NCBI GenBank assembly: GCA_016200345.1
Contig: JACQEX010000065.1
Coordinates: 1 to 37,205 of the forward strand
Length of the DNA stretch: 37,205 nucleotides
From: Nitrospinota bacterium
Lineage (GTDB): Bacteria; Nitrospinota_A; UBA7883; JACRGQ01
Direction: 5' to 3'
The translations under genes were made by a program, and so were the position numbers. Shown here in pieces: positions 1 through 7,393 of this stretch. The number at the start of each line of letters is the position of its first letter. Position 1 is the stretch's first letter. The notes under the pieces were generated by a model that was given only the letters and a program-made list of their open reading frames with translations, was not told the DNA's origin and did not search any database.

Positions 1-99
1 ACACTGCGGAAGGTGAACGGTTATCAGCATCTCAAGGAACTGCGGGATGCCATGAAAAGTAGGCTGGTGAAGGAAAACGTGCAGGTGAAGGCGGCGTGA
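1..99 (+). CDS. 3' end of an unidentified gene (partial)
   Basis: Frame 1 is open from the window edge to a TGA at 97-99 and gives 32 residues containing RKVNGYQHLKELRDAM and ending VQVKAA. The piece is charged and helical. The KVNGYxxL pattern is weakly reminiscent of the tail of IS256/mutator-type transposases, but this is too short to assign. The gene runs in from the left, so its start and most of its body are not visible. Confidence 0.4.
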   Translation, partial: TLRKVNGYQHLKELRDAMKSRLVKENVQVKAA

Positions 100-192
100 T
101 GGTCATACCGAAAATTTCAACTAAGAAAGGGCTTGCTTCTTGGTGCCCCAAGCGAAAGTTTTACATAACTTAACTTTTTTGGGAGATTCGAA

Positions 193-651
193 ATGAAACG
201 ATTAGTAATTCTCAGCATTTTCGCTCTTTCCACGGTTTTTGCGTCCAGCGCATTTGCGGGCGGCTACGGCGCGGCGGGTTGCGGGCTTGGCAACCAGCTG
301 TTCAAGGGTAAAAACGACAAATTAAGCCAAATCTTGGGCGCGACCACCAACCACGCCACTCTTAACCAGTCCTTCGGCATCACCACCGGCACGCTGGATT
401 GCGACGCGACCGGCTTGGTCGTCGCCTCGCGCGAGACGGAAATTTACGCGCAAAAGAATTTCGACAGCATAGTTAAGGAAATGGCGGCGGGCAACGGGGA
501 GCACCTCTCCACCCTCGCAAGCCTGATGGGCTACGAGCCGGCCAGGCTTGCGTCCTTCGGCAAAGACCATTTCTCCAAAATCATAACCTCCGAGAACACG
601 TCCGCAACCGACATGCTGTTGGCCATCAGGCTCGGCCTCGGCAACACATAA
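193..651 (+). CDS. DUF3015 family exported protein
   Basis: A 152-residue secreted protein. It has a clear signal peptide (MKRLVILSIF...SSAFA, cleavage near residue 22) followed by the DUF3015 pattern: GxGCGLGNQLF, then TTNHATLNQSFGITTGTLDC, with paired cysteines (about 30 and 69) that could form a disulfide in the periplasm. A purine-rich GGGAG lies just upstream of the ATG. The family has no established biochemical role. DUF3015 genes are often found directly before a DUF4105 gene, as here, so the two probably share a function in the cell envelope. A strong terminator separates it from the next gene, which suggests the small protein is made in excess over the downstream operon. Confidence 0.85.
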   Translation: MKRLVILSIFALSTVFASSAFAGGYGAAGCGLGNQLFKGKNDKLSQILGATTNHATLNQSFGITTGTLDCDATGLVVASRETEIYAQKNFDSIVKEMAAGNGEHLSTLASLMGYEPARLASFGKDHFSKIITSENTSATDMLLAIRLGLGNT

Positions 652-665
652 CTAATTTCACGCTT

Positions 666-704
666 GGCGCCGTAGTCATCCGCACTATGGCGCCATTTTT
701 ATTT
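666..704 (+). terminator. Rho-independent terminator between DUF3015 and DUF4105 genes
   Basis: GGCGCCGTAG (666-675) and CTATGGCGCC (685-694) form a 10-bp stem with one G-U pair and a 9-nt loop, followed by ATTTTTATTT. It lies only 14 nt after the DUF3015 stop and ends right before the next start codon. It could therefore be a partial terminator that reduces read-through into DUF4105. Confidence 0.75.
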
Positions 705-711
705 GAACCGA

Positions 712-2637
712 ATGGCCAGTTTAAAATTTAGGTTCCTCCTGTTGTTTGCCGCGTTTTTACCCTGCGTCGCCATGTCGGCTTTCGCCGAACCCGGCGCCCA
801 AAACGATTATGCGGAGTCGCTCGCGGCGAAGGCCAAAGATGAAAAACTATGGGACGACAAATACTGGCACATCCTAATGCACTATCGAAAAAACCTGTTG
901 TGGGGCGTCAACAGCGAGGTGGCGGACAAAAAATTTTACAACTCTCCCGACGGGCAACACAACCCAAAGGAGGAGTTGGAGGCCACCCTGCGGGCGTTTT
1001 TTCTCCCGGTCGCCGAGACGCCAAATGGGGAGGAGCATCCGCAGTGCAATTTCCCGGCAAGGTTAAAATGGCTTTCCAAACGGCTGAACATCGACGCGTC
1101 CCAACTTCCAAACCCAAAGTGCGAGCGGCTGGAACATTGGCTCGCGTCTTTGAATGTGAACCGGGTGACGCTGGTGTTCGCCTCGTACTACATTGCGAGC
1201 CCGGCCTCCATGTTCGGCCACACGTTCCTGAGGCTGGACAGGGAGACTTCGGGGGCGGATCTTGAGCTTATGGACTACGGCGTTGGCTACGCCGCGAACA
1301 TGGACACGGAAAACCCGGTGTTGATGGCCTACAAGGGTATGTTCGGCCTCTTTGACGGGGTGTTTTCCACCTTCCCCTACTACATGAAAGTCCAGCAGTA
1401 CGGCAACATGGAGTCGCGCGACATGTGGGAGTACCAGCTTTCGCTGACCGACGAGCAGATAAACGGCCTCCTGCTACATTTGTGGGAGGTGGGCTCCGTG
1501 AGGTTCAGGTATTTTTATTTCAGGGAGAACTGCGCGTTCGAACTTCTGGCCCTGCTGGAGTCGGGAAACCCGGATTTGCGCCTTACCGACCAATTCCAGA
1601 CCGCCACGGTGCCGACGCAGACAGTAAAGGCCCTTTACACCGAAAAAAATCTCGTCGCCAGGCGGATTTACCGTCCGTCCCTGACAACGCGGCTGGAGCT
1701 TGCGAGAAAAAATATGGACGAATCCCAGACCCGCGTTTTCAAGGGGCTCGTCTCGGGGAAAAATCTCTCGGACATCCCGGAGTACGCCCCCCTTTCGGAC
1801 GAGAAGAAGGCGGCGACGCTCGACGCGTTTTTGGACTACCAACAATACAGCGTCACCCGAAGCAGGAAGGACGAGAATGAGGGGCTGGTCAAACATTCCC
1901 GCAACGTCCTCATTGAGCGGAGCGGACTGCCGGGAAAAACGGAGGAGCCCGTTCCGAACAACGCCAAGGGGCCGGAGGAGGGACACGACAGCAACAAGGC
2001 GGCGCTCGGGTTCGGCGCAAACAACGCGGGGGGTTTCGAGCGGGTCTCCCTGCGTCCGGCGTACAACGACCTGCTTTCGTACTGGGCGGGATACTCGGAA
2101 AACTCGCAGATAATTTATTTCGACGGCTCCGCGCGCATTTACAACCAGACGGGCAAGGCGGTGCTGGAACAGTTCTCGCTCGTGGATTTGGTCTCCATAA
2201 CCCCCTACGACCCGCTTTACGGCGGCACATCCTGGCGCGTCGGGTTCGGCTTTAGAAACCTGCGCGACCTCGGATGCGAGGCGTGCGACTCGTTCTACGT
2301 GAATTTTGGCGACGGCTACGCCGTGCGCGCCCCGTTTTACCACGGGGCCGTGATGTACGCCCTGCTGGTGGCGAACGGCGAGACGGCGCAAAAATTTGAC
2401 CTCGGCTACAGGTTTGGCGCCGGGGCCGACGCGGGAATTCTAATAGAGGAGTCGGACGCGTGGAAAACGCAGGTTTTCGGAAAGGGCCTTCGCCATTTTT
2501 ACGGAAACGTTTCCAACGAATATGAATATGGTGTAAAACAAAGGTACGCCATGAATAAAAATACGGAGTTCGTCCTTTCGCTCTCGCGCATTAACGACGA
2601 CAACGAGGCGGCCTTGTCTTTCGGGGCTTATTTCTAG
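712..2637 (+). CDS. DUF4105 (Lnb-like) periplasmic domain protein with C-terminal barrel-like domain
   Basis: A secreted protein of about 641 residues. The ORF track uses a TTG at 703; I prefer the ATG at 712, and both give a good signal peptide ending near AFA. A CNFPARLKWL block (about 112-121) precedes the DUF4105 domain (about 150-310), which holds a conserved His in SMFGHTFLRL (about 170) and a Cys in RENCAFELL (about 274). This His/Cys pair is expected of the NlpC/papain-like fold. DUF4105 includes the Bacteroides lipoprotein N-acyltransferase Lnb, so acyl transfer or amide chemistry on envelope substrates is a reasonable guess but unproven. Residues about 430-641 alternate polar and hydrophobic residues, are rich in Tyr/Phe/Gly and end in Phe, which suggests an outer-membrane beta-barrel. 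It leads a tight operon with a lipoprotein hydrolase and a HEARH protein. Confidence 0.8.
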   Translation: MASLKFRFLLLFAAFLPCVAMSAFAEPGAQNDYAESLAAKAKDEKLWDDKYWHILMHYRKNLLWGVNSEVADKKFYNSPDGQHNPKEELEATLRAFFLPVAETPNGEEHPQCNFPARLKWLSKRLNIDASQLPNPKCERLEHWLASLNVNRVTLVFASYYIASPASMFGHTFLRLDRETSGADLELMDYGVGYAANMDTENPVLMAYKGMFGLFDGVFSTFPYYMKVQQYGNMESRDMWEYQLSLTDEQINGLLLHLWEVGSVRFRYFYFRENCAFELLALLESGNPDLRLTDQFQTATVPTQTVKALYTEKNLVARRIYRPSLTTRLELARKNMDESQTRVFKGLVSGKNLSDIPEYAPLSDEKKAATLDAFLDYQQYSVTRSRKDENEGLVKHSRNVLIERSGLPGKTEEPVPNNAKGPEEGHDSNKAALGFGANNAGGFERVSLRPAYNDLLSYWAGYSENSQIIYFDGSARIYNQTGKAVLEQFSLVDLVSITPYDPLYGGTSWRVGFGFRNLRDLGCEACDSFYVNFGDGYAVRAPFYHGAVMYALLVANGETAQKFDLGYRFGAGADAGILIEESDAWKTQVFGKGLRHFYGNVSNEYEYGVKQRYAMNKNTEFVLSLSRINDDNEAALSFGAYF

Positions 2638-2645
2638 GAAGGCGA

Positions 2646-3524
2646 ATGACGCGAAATAGAAGCCTCGCCGGTCTGCTTTTCTTTCTATTCGCCGCGTCGC
2701 TTTTCAGCTCCTGCACCCACCTCTTTTACCAGCCGGGCAAGGAGCAATACTTCGACCCCGGAAAAATGGGAATGGTTTACCAAGACGCATGGATCGAGAG
2801 CGCGGGGGGAAGGAAACTGCACGCGTGGCTCTTCCCGTCCGTCGGCGAAACCCCGGAGCGCGGCACGATAATACAGTTCCACGGAAACGCCGAGAACATC
2901 TCCTCTCATTTCGCGTCGCTCGCGTGGGTGACAAAACGCGGCTACAATTTTATAGCCTTCGACTATTCGGGGTACTGGAACTCCGACGGGGAGCCGGGAC
3001 AAAAGGCGCTGAACGAGGATTCGCTTTCGGCGCTGACCTATGCGTATAAATTTAACCAAACACGCTCGCAGGAAACCGGCAATAAATTAAGTCTATCGGC
3101 GTACGGCCAGTCGCTGGGCGGCGCGGTTCTTCTAAGGGCGTTGGCCGATTACCCGCTGAGGGGGGAGTTGAACGCCGTGGTCATCGAGTCCTCGTTCTAC
3201 TCGTACCAAACAATCGCGCGGGAAAAGCTCGGCCTTTCCTGGATAACGTGGCTTTTTCAACCGCTGGCCTACGTTCTGGTTTCGGACGAATACGCCCCGG
3301 AAAAAGTCATCGGCTCGCTTTCCGGCACTAGGCTTTTGGTCATCCACGGCACGGACGACAAGGTGGTGCCTATCCGACACGGCAGGCGCATTTTCGAGCT
3401 TGCGAAAGAGCCGAAAACTTTCTGGGAGGTTCAGGGGGGGAGGCACATTGACTCCATGACAAGACACGGCAAGGAATACCGCGACAAACTAATCGCATAT
3501 CTGGACGAGGCGGGCGCAAAATGA
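2646..3524 (+). CDS. Alpha/beta hydrolase, probable lipoprotein
   Basis: 292 residues. The hydrophobic N-terminus ends in LFSSC with Cys23, a plausible lipobox, so the enzyme is probably membrane-anchored and faces the periplasm. It has an alpha/beta-hydrolase fold: an oxyanion region in IIQFHGNAEN, nucleophile Ser156 in AYGQSLGG, acid Asp237/238 in IHGTDDKVVP and His267 in QGGRHID. The layout matches the BEM46/ABHD13-like serine hydrolases, whose substrates are mostly unknown (esters, thioesters, acyl groups). It starts 8 nt after the DUF4105 stop with an AGGAAGG ribosome site and overlaps the next gene by 4 nt (ATGA), so it is translationally coupled. With an Lnb-like neighbour, a role in acyl or lipid handling in the envelope is an inference. 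Confidence 0.85.
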   Translation: MTRNRSLAGLLFFLFAASLFSSCTHLFYQPGKEQYFDPGKMGMVYQDAWIESAGGRKLHAWLFPSVGETPERGTIIQFHGNAENISSHFASLAWVTKRGYNFIAFDYSGYWNSDGEPGQKALNEDSLSALTYAYKFNQTRSQETGNKLSLSAYGQSLGGAVLLRALADYPLRGELNAVVIESSFYSYQTIAREKLGLSWITWLFQPLAYVLVSDEYAPEKVIGSLSGTRLLVIHGTDDKVVPIRHGRRIFELAKEPKTFWEVQGGRHIDSMTRHGKEYRDKLIAYLDEAGAK

Positions 3525-4174
3525 GAAAGACGACAATTCTACTTTTGGCGTTCCTCTTTTCCTTTCAAACCCCGTCCCACGCCGGGAACGAACTGCTGGC
3601 CTCCCACGGAATCGAGACGGAGGGGCTATCCGCTCCCGAGGTGGCTCTGCTTGTGGAGACGCTCGACGAAATCGGGAAGCTGGAGGCCAAGAATGTGGTC
3701 ATCAACCCGGACGTGTATTATCGTCTGTCCGGGTTCAAGCGGCTTTTTGGATTTTCGTTCGACGGGAAAAAGCTGGAGGAATGGATACTGCGAAGAATAA
3801 AAAGCGTTTCGCGCGAGAACACCTGGACAATTGCGGTTAACCGCAACGCGGGACATTTTTTAATCGGCGACCGATTTTTTGATAAATCCGATTTTCTGGA
3901 GCGCGCATACCTTCTTGTGCACGAGGCGCGACATTCGGACGGCGACGGATACCGCCACGTCCGCTGTCCAGAGGGGCACAAATTCGTCTCCGCGGGCCAG
4001 CCGGAGATGGATCTGACCAAGGTGAAGGCGTGCGACGACACGCCCGACGGGGCCTACGGATTCCACGCGGCGTTTCTTTTCGAGCTTTACGCGCGCGGCT
4101 TGGTGGACCCCGAGAGGGCGGGCCTTTTGTACAACAACGCCGCGGCCCGAATCATCCCCTCCCCCAAAAAATAG
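3521..4174 (+). CDS. Secreted HExxH-type (zincin-like) protein
   Basis: 217 residues with a signal peptide (about 1-21, ...SHA). The centre carries LLVHEARHSDGDGYRH, in which HEARH (134-138) fits the HExxH zinc-binding helix; a Glu in FHAAFLFELY (about 188) could be the third ligand. Cys149 and Cys171 may form a disulfide. I do not recognise a named family. Metallopeptidase activity is suggested only by the motif, and a zinc-binding structural role is the alternative. It overlaps the hydrolase gene by 4 nt and ends the DUF4105 operon. The 144 nt after it hold a dispersed-repeat piece and a G-rich tract. Confidence 0.65.
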   Translation: MRKTTILLLAFLFSFQTPSHAGNELLASHGIETEGLSAPEVALLVETLDEIGKLEAKNVVINPDVYYRLSGFKRLFGFSFDGKKLEEWILRRIKSVSRENTWTIAVNRNAGHFLIGDRFFDKSDFLERAYLLVHEARHSDGDGYRHVRCPEGHKFVSAGQPEMDLTKVKACDDTPDGAYGFHAAFLFELYARGLVDPERAGLLYNNAAARIIPSPKK

Positions 4175-4204
4175 CCTTTAATGCGCCTTCCTCCGCTCCC
4201 AAAA

Positions 4205-4230
4205 GGCACAGGCTAAAGCCCGCGCCTACC
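4205..4230 (+). repeat. Short dispersed repeat (aggctaaagcccgc family)
   Basis: The sequence from GGCACAGGCTAAAGCCCGC through CCTACC is a near-copy of 18949-18974 (GGCAGGCTAAAGCCCGC through GCTACC). AGGCTAAAGCC contains a short palindromic core. It lies in the gap after the HEARH gene. Confidence 0.6.
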
Positions 4231-4274
4231 GAAAAAGCGGGCCGAACTTTCCACCGAAACTAGCTTGTAAAAAA

Positions 4275-4306
4275 GGGGGGCGGGGCGGGGGGAACCGGGT
4301 TAAAAT
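4275..4306 (+). promoter_or_regulatory. G-tract plus -10-like element before the CDF gene
   Basis: GGGGGGCGGGGCGGGGGG (4275-4292) consists of G-runs separated by single C bases and could form a G-quadruplex on the coding strand. It is followed by AACCGGGTTAAAAT, whose TAAAAT (4301-4306) looks like a -10 box. That box is only 12 nt before the ATG and no good ribosome site is visible, so either the transcript is nearly leaderless or the true promoter is further upstream. Confidence 0.4.
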
Positions 4307-4318
4307 TTAACCTGGCAT

Positions 4319-5524
4319 ATGAAAAACAAAACCTCCGAAAACCACGGCTATAAATCCACAGCCATTAGCGCGCTGTCCGACCTCGGGCTGGCCGTGGGGA
4401 AATTCGCGGCGGGAACGCTCGGCAACTCCTCCGCTCTCATCGCGGACGCGCTCCACTCCCTCTCGGATCTCGCGACCGATTTTATTACCTACGTCTCCAT
4501 CAAGGTCTCCCACAAGGAGCCGGACGCGGAACACCCCTACGGCCACGGCCTGGCCGAGACGATTGGCACCGTCATCATCGGCGTGGTTGTCGCCGTCGTG
4601 GGAATAGGCATAATGTGGGAGGAGCAAAAACATTTCTCCAACCCCGGCGCGACGCCGCACGAGCCGACGATGATTGCGCTTTCGGCGGCGCTGGCCTCCA
4701 TCGCGGTTAAGGAGTTCCTTTTTCAATACACGCTTAAAATCGGCATGGCGACAAACAGCGATTCGGTCGTCGCAAACGCGTGGCACCACCGCTCGGACTC
4801 GCTCGCGTCGCTTGCGGCGGCGGTGGGCATAGGCGGCTCGATGATGGGCTACAAGGCGATGGATCCGCTTGCGGCCATGATCGTGGGGCTTTTAATCCTG
4901 CACATGGGCTGGAAAATCACATGGGAGGCGGGGCAGGACTTGATGGAGCGCGGACTTTCCGAGGACAAGCTTAGGGCCTTGGAGACGATAATCCAGGCGA
5001 CGCCCGGAGTCCTTCACCACCACGACATCCGAACCCGCAAGGCGGGCCGCGACACTTTTGTGGACGTGCACATACAGGTGCATCCGCGCATCAGCGTTTC
5101 GGAGGCGCACAACATAGCCGAGTCCGTCCGGCGCGACCTTAGGAAAAAGGCCGAGAACATAACCGACGTGATGATACACATAGACGCGGAGGACGACCGC
5201 GAGGGGAGGCTTTACAGGGACAGGCGGGAGCAGGTTGAAAAAATAGTGGACGACGCGCTGGCGCCGCTCCCGGGGCTAAAAAGGTCCGACCCGGTGGTGA
5301 TTCATTACTCGATGCACCAGATAGCCGCCGAGGTTTCGTTGGAATCCTCGTCGCGCACCGCGCCGGGGGACATGGAGCGCCTTGCCGCGCAAATTTTATC
5401 CCGACTTGTGCTGGCGGTCCCTTTTGCCGAGGTTGTGATTAGGGAAAAACTGGGCGAATGGAAATCGGCGGCGCACAAGCTCGATTTGGCCCCCCACAAG
5501 GAGGAACACCATGAACAACCGTAA
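4319..5524 (+). CDS. Cation diffusion facilitator (CDF) metal exporter
   Basis: A 401-residue inner-membrane protein that exports divalent metal ions (Zn, Fe, Mn, Co or similar) in exchange for protons. The transmembrane half (about 10-205) carries both metal-site HxxxD motifs: HSLSD (46-50) in TM2 and HHRSD (155-159) in TM5. A His-rich loop HPYGHG follows TM2. The cytoplasmic tail is longer than usual, about 195 residues. It has a typical CDF dimerisation domain with HHHDIRTRKAGRDTFVDVHI, then a second related-looking segment ending in a His/Glu-rich tail. Metal choice cannot be read from sequence alone. It heads an overlapping operon; its 3' end overlaps fumC by 14 nt. Confidence 0.9.
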   Translation: MKNKTSENHGYKSTAISALSDLGLAVGKFAAGTLGNSSALIADALHSLSDLATDFITYVSIKVSHKEPDAEHPYGHGLAETIGTVIIGVVVAVVGIGIMWEEQKHFSNPGATPHEPTMIALSAALASIAVKEFLFQYTLKIGMATNSDSVVANAWHHRSDSLASLAAAVGIGGSMMGYKAMDPLAAMIVGLLILHMGWKITWEAGQDLMERGLSEDKLRALETIIQATPGVLHHHDIRTRKAGRDTFVDVHIQVHPRISVSEAHNIAESVRRDLRKKAENITDVMIHIDAEDDREGRLYRDRREQVEKIVDDALAPLPGLKRSDPVVIHYSMHQIAAEVSLESSSRTAPGDMERLAAQILSRLVLAVPFAEVVIREKLGEWKSAAHKLDLAPHKEEHHEQP

Positions 5525-6932
5525 AACTCGGGTTGAGAACGACTCCATGGGGCCGATGACGGTTCCCTTCGACGCCTACCACGGGGCTAGCACCGCCCGG
5601 TCTTTGGCAAACTTTCAAATAAGCCCGTTGAGGCTTTTCCCGGAACAGATTCACGCGATGGTTGCGCTTAAACTCGCGTGCGCGAAGGCCAACATGGAGC
5701 TTGGGCTACTTCCGAAACGAAAAGGGGACGCGATTATTAGGGCGTGCCGCGAGGTGCGCGCCGGGCGGTTCGACGCGGAGTTTGGGCTGGATGTTTTTCA
5801 AAGCGGCTCAGGCACCTCCACAAACATGAACGTGAACGAGGTGGTGGCGAACCGCGCCTCCGAATTGCTGGGCGGCAGGCGCGGGAGCAAGAGGGTGCAC
5901 CCCAACGACGACGTAAACATGGGGCAGTCCACCAACAACATATTCCCCTCCTCCATCCGCGTGGCGGCGACGCCGCTTTTGCTGACGCTGATAAAGGCGG
6001 CGGAAAACTTTTCTAAAACGCTGGCGCAAAAGGGGAAAGAATTCGACCGCGTGATAAAATCCGGAAGAACCCATTTGCAGGACGCCGTGCCAATAAGGAT
6101 GGGGCAGGTTTTCAACGCGTTCTCGCGCTCGATACGAAAGGACGCGGAAAGGCTTCGGCTCAAAATCCGCCACGTTTCGGAACTCGGGGCCGGTGGTAAC
6201 GCCGTCGGCACCGGCATAAACACCCATCCGTCCTTTAGAAAACGGATAATCAAAAATCTCAACGCGGAGCTCGGTTCCAAAATGTTCCGCGTGGCCCCGG
6301 ACGGGGTGGAGGCGACGCACAGCACAAACGATCTGGCAGACCTTTCGGGGGCGGTGCAAACGCTTGCCGTGGACGTTGCGAGAATATGCAACGACATTAG
6401 GCTGATGGCCTCCGGGCCGCTGACCGGCCTGAACGAACTGCGCCTGCCGCCGGTGGAGCCAGGCTCCTCCATCATGCCGGGAAAAATCAACCCCTCCATC
6501 TGCGAGGCGGTCAACATGGCCTGCCTTCGGGTGTTTGGAAACCACCACACCGTCACGCTTTCGGCGATGTCGGCGCAGTTGGAGCTTAACGTAACGATGC
6601 CGGTTACGGCCTACGCGCTATTGGAGTCGCTAAAAATTATGGCGTCCGCCGTGGCGACGCTGGACGAAAAATGCGTGGCGGGCCTAGAGGCGAACAAGGA
6701 ACAGTGCATGGCGTACGCGATGGCAAGCCCCAGCCTTGCGACCTTTCTCAACCCCGTCATCGGCTACGAGAAGTCGGCATCCATCGTAAAAAAGGCGCTT
6801 GCCGAGAAAAAGACGATTCCGCAGGTGGTTCTGGAGCAGGGGATTTTGACGAAAGAGGAGTTAAGAATAATTTTTGACCCGGCGCGGCTCACCTCGCCCG
6901 AAATTTACAAAAAAGGTAAAATAGACCGATGA
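5511..6932 (+). CDS. fumC: Class II fumarate hydratase
   Basis: 473 residues, the usual length of the class II fumarase/aspartase superfamily, catalysing fumarate to malate in the TCA cycle. It shows the N-terminal VENDSMGPMTVP, SGSGTSTNMNVNEV (98-111), the GRTHLQDA active-site segment (His about 188) and the signature GSSIMPGKINP (318-328). The start ATG has a strong GGAGGA at good spacing and lies inside the end of the CDF gene. The family motif HPNDxVNxxQSSND reads HPNDDVNMGQSTNN here, with Asn in place of the last Asp. N-terminal residues fit fumarase better than aspartase, but aspartase cannot be fully excluded without alignment. Confidence 0.9.
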   Translation: MNNRKTRVENDSMGPMTVPFDAYHGASTARSLANFQISPLRLFPEQIHAMVALKLACAKANMELGLLPKRKGDAIIRACREVRAGRFDAEFGLDVFQSGSGTSTNMNVNEVVANRASELLGGRRGSKRVHPNDDVNMGQSTNNIFPSSIRVAATPLLLTLIKAAENFSKTLAQKGKEFDRVIKSGRTHLQDAVPIRMGQVFNAFSRSIRKDAERLRLKIRHVSELGAGGNAVGTGINTHPSFRKRIIKNLNAELGSKMFRVAPDGVEATHSTNDLADLSGAVQTLAVDVARICNDIRLMASGPLTGLNELRLPPVEPGSSIMPGKINPSICEAVNMACLRVFGNHHTVTLSAMSAQLELNVTMPVTAYALLESLKIMASAVATLDEKCVAGLEANKEQCMAYAMASPSLATFLNPVIGYEKSASIVKKALAEKKTIPQVVLEQGILTKEELRIIFDPARLTSPEIYKKGKIDR

Positions 6933-7393
6933 TGTTTACGAAAGAGCAGTTGACCGAGATGATTCGGCACGCCTGCGAGGAATACCCGAGGGAATGCGTC
7001 GGGGCGATTATCGGCCTTGGCGACACGCCGGACAAAAACGAGATTATCCGGCTTCGCAACATTCAGGACGAACTGCTCAAAAAAGACCCCGCGCACTTTA
7101 ACCGCGATTCGCGCACCGGTTATTTCGTGGATCCCAAGGAGGTAATGGCCCTTTCAAACCGTGCGAGAAACGGCGGAAAAATGGTGAAGGCGTTCTACCA
7201 CTCGCACCCCGACCACGACAGCTACTTCTCCAAGGAGGACATGGCCGGGGCGGTCATGTTCGACGAGCCGACCTACCCCGGCGCCGTGTACGTGGTGATA
7301 TCCGTGTTCGGCGGCAGGGCCAAATCCGCGCAGGTTTTCGCCTGGGACGGAAAAACATATTCGCCTTCGGAAAGCCTCCAAATTGACAATTAA
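6929..7393 (+). CDS. M67-family JAMM/MPN+ metallopeptidase
   Basis: 154 residues covering a complete bacterial JAB domain. The catalytic set is visible: Glu22 in YPRECVG, His91 and His93 in FYHSHPDHD, then SKED (101-104) supplying the Ser and Asp. Such zinc enzymes cleave isopeptide or peptide bonds; bacterial members often release C-terminal tails from ThiS/MoaD-like sulfur carriers. No ubiquitin-like, E1-like or cysteine-synthase partner is visible here, so the substrate is unknown. It overlaps fumC by 4 nt (ATGA), giving strong translational coupling, and is overlapped by the PASTA gene by 11 nt. Confidence 0.88.
   Translation: MMFTKEQLTEMIRHACEEYPRECVGAIIGLGDTPDKNEIIRLRNIQDELLKKDPAHFNRDSRTGYFVDPKEVMALSNRARNGGKMVKAFYHSHPDHDSYFSKEDMAGAVMFDEPTYPGAVYVVISVFGGRAKSAQVFAWDGKTYSPSESLQIDN

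Noticed and set aside
1-99. Intact transposase at the left edge
   Set aside because: Only 32 residues are visible and the similarity to IS256-type tails is too weak; no inverted repeat end could be recognised downstream.
1474-2391. 305-residue minus-strand ORF opposite the DUF4105 gene
   Set aside because: Shadow ORF with Arg/Val-rich, motif-free composition; the plus-strand gene has a signal peptide and conserved DUF4105 residues.
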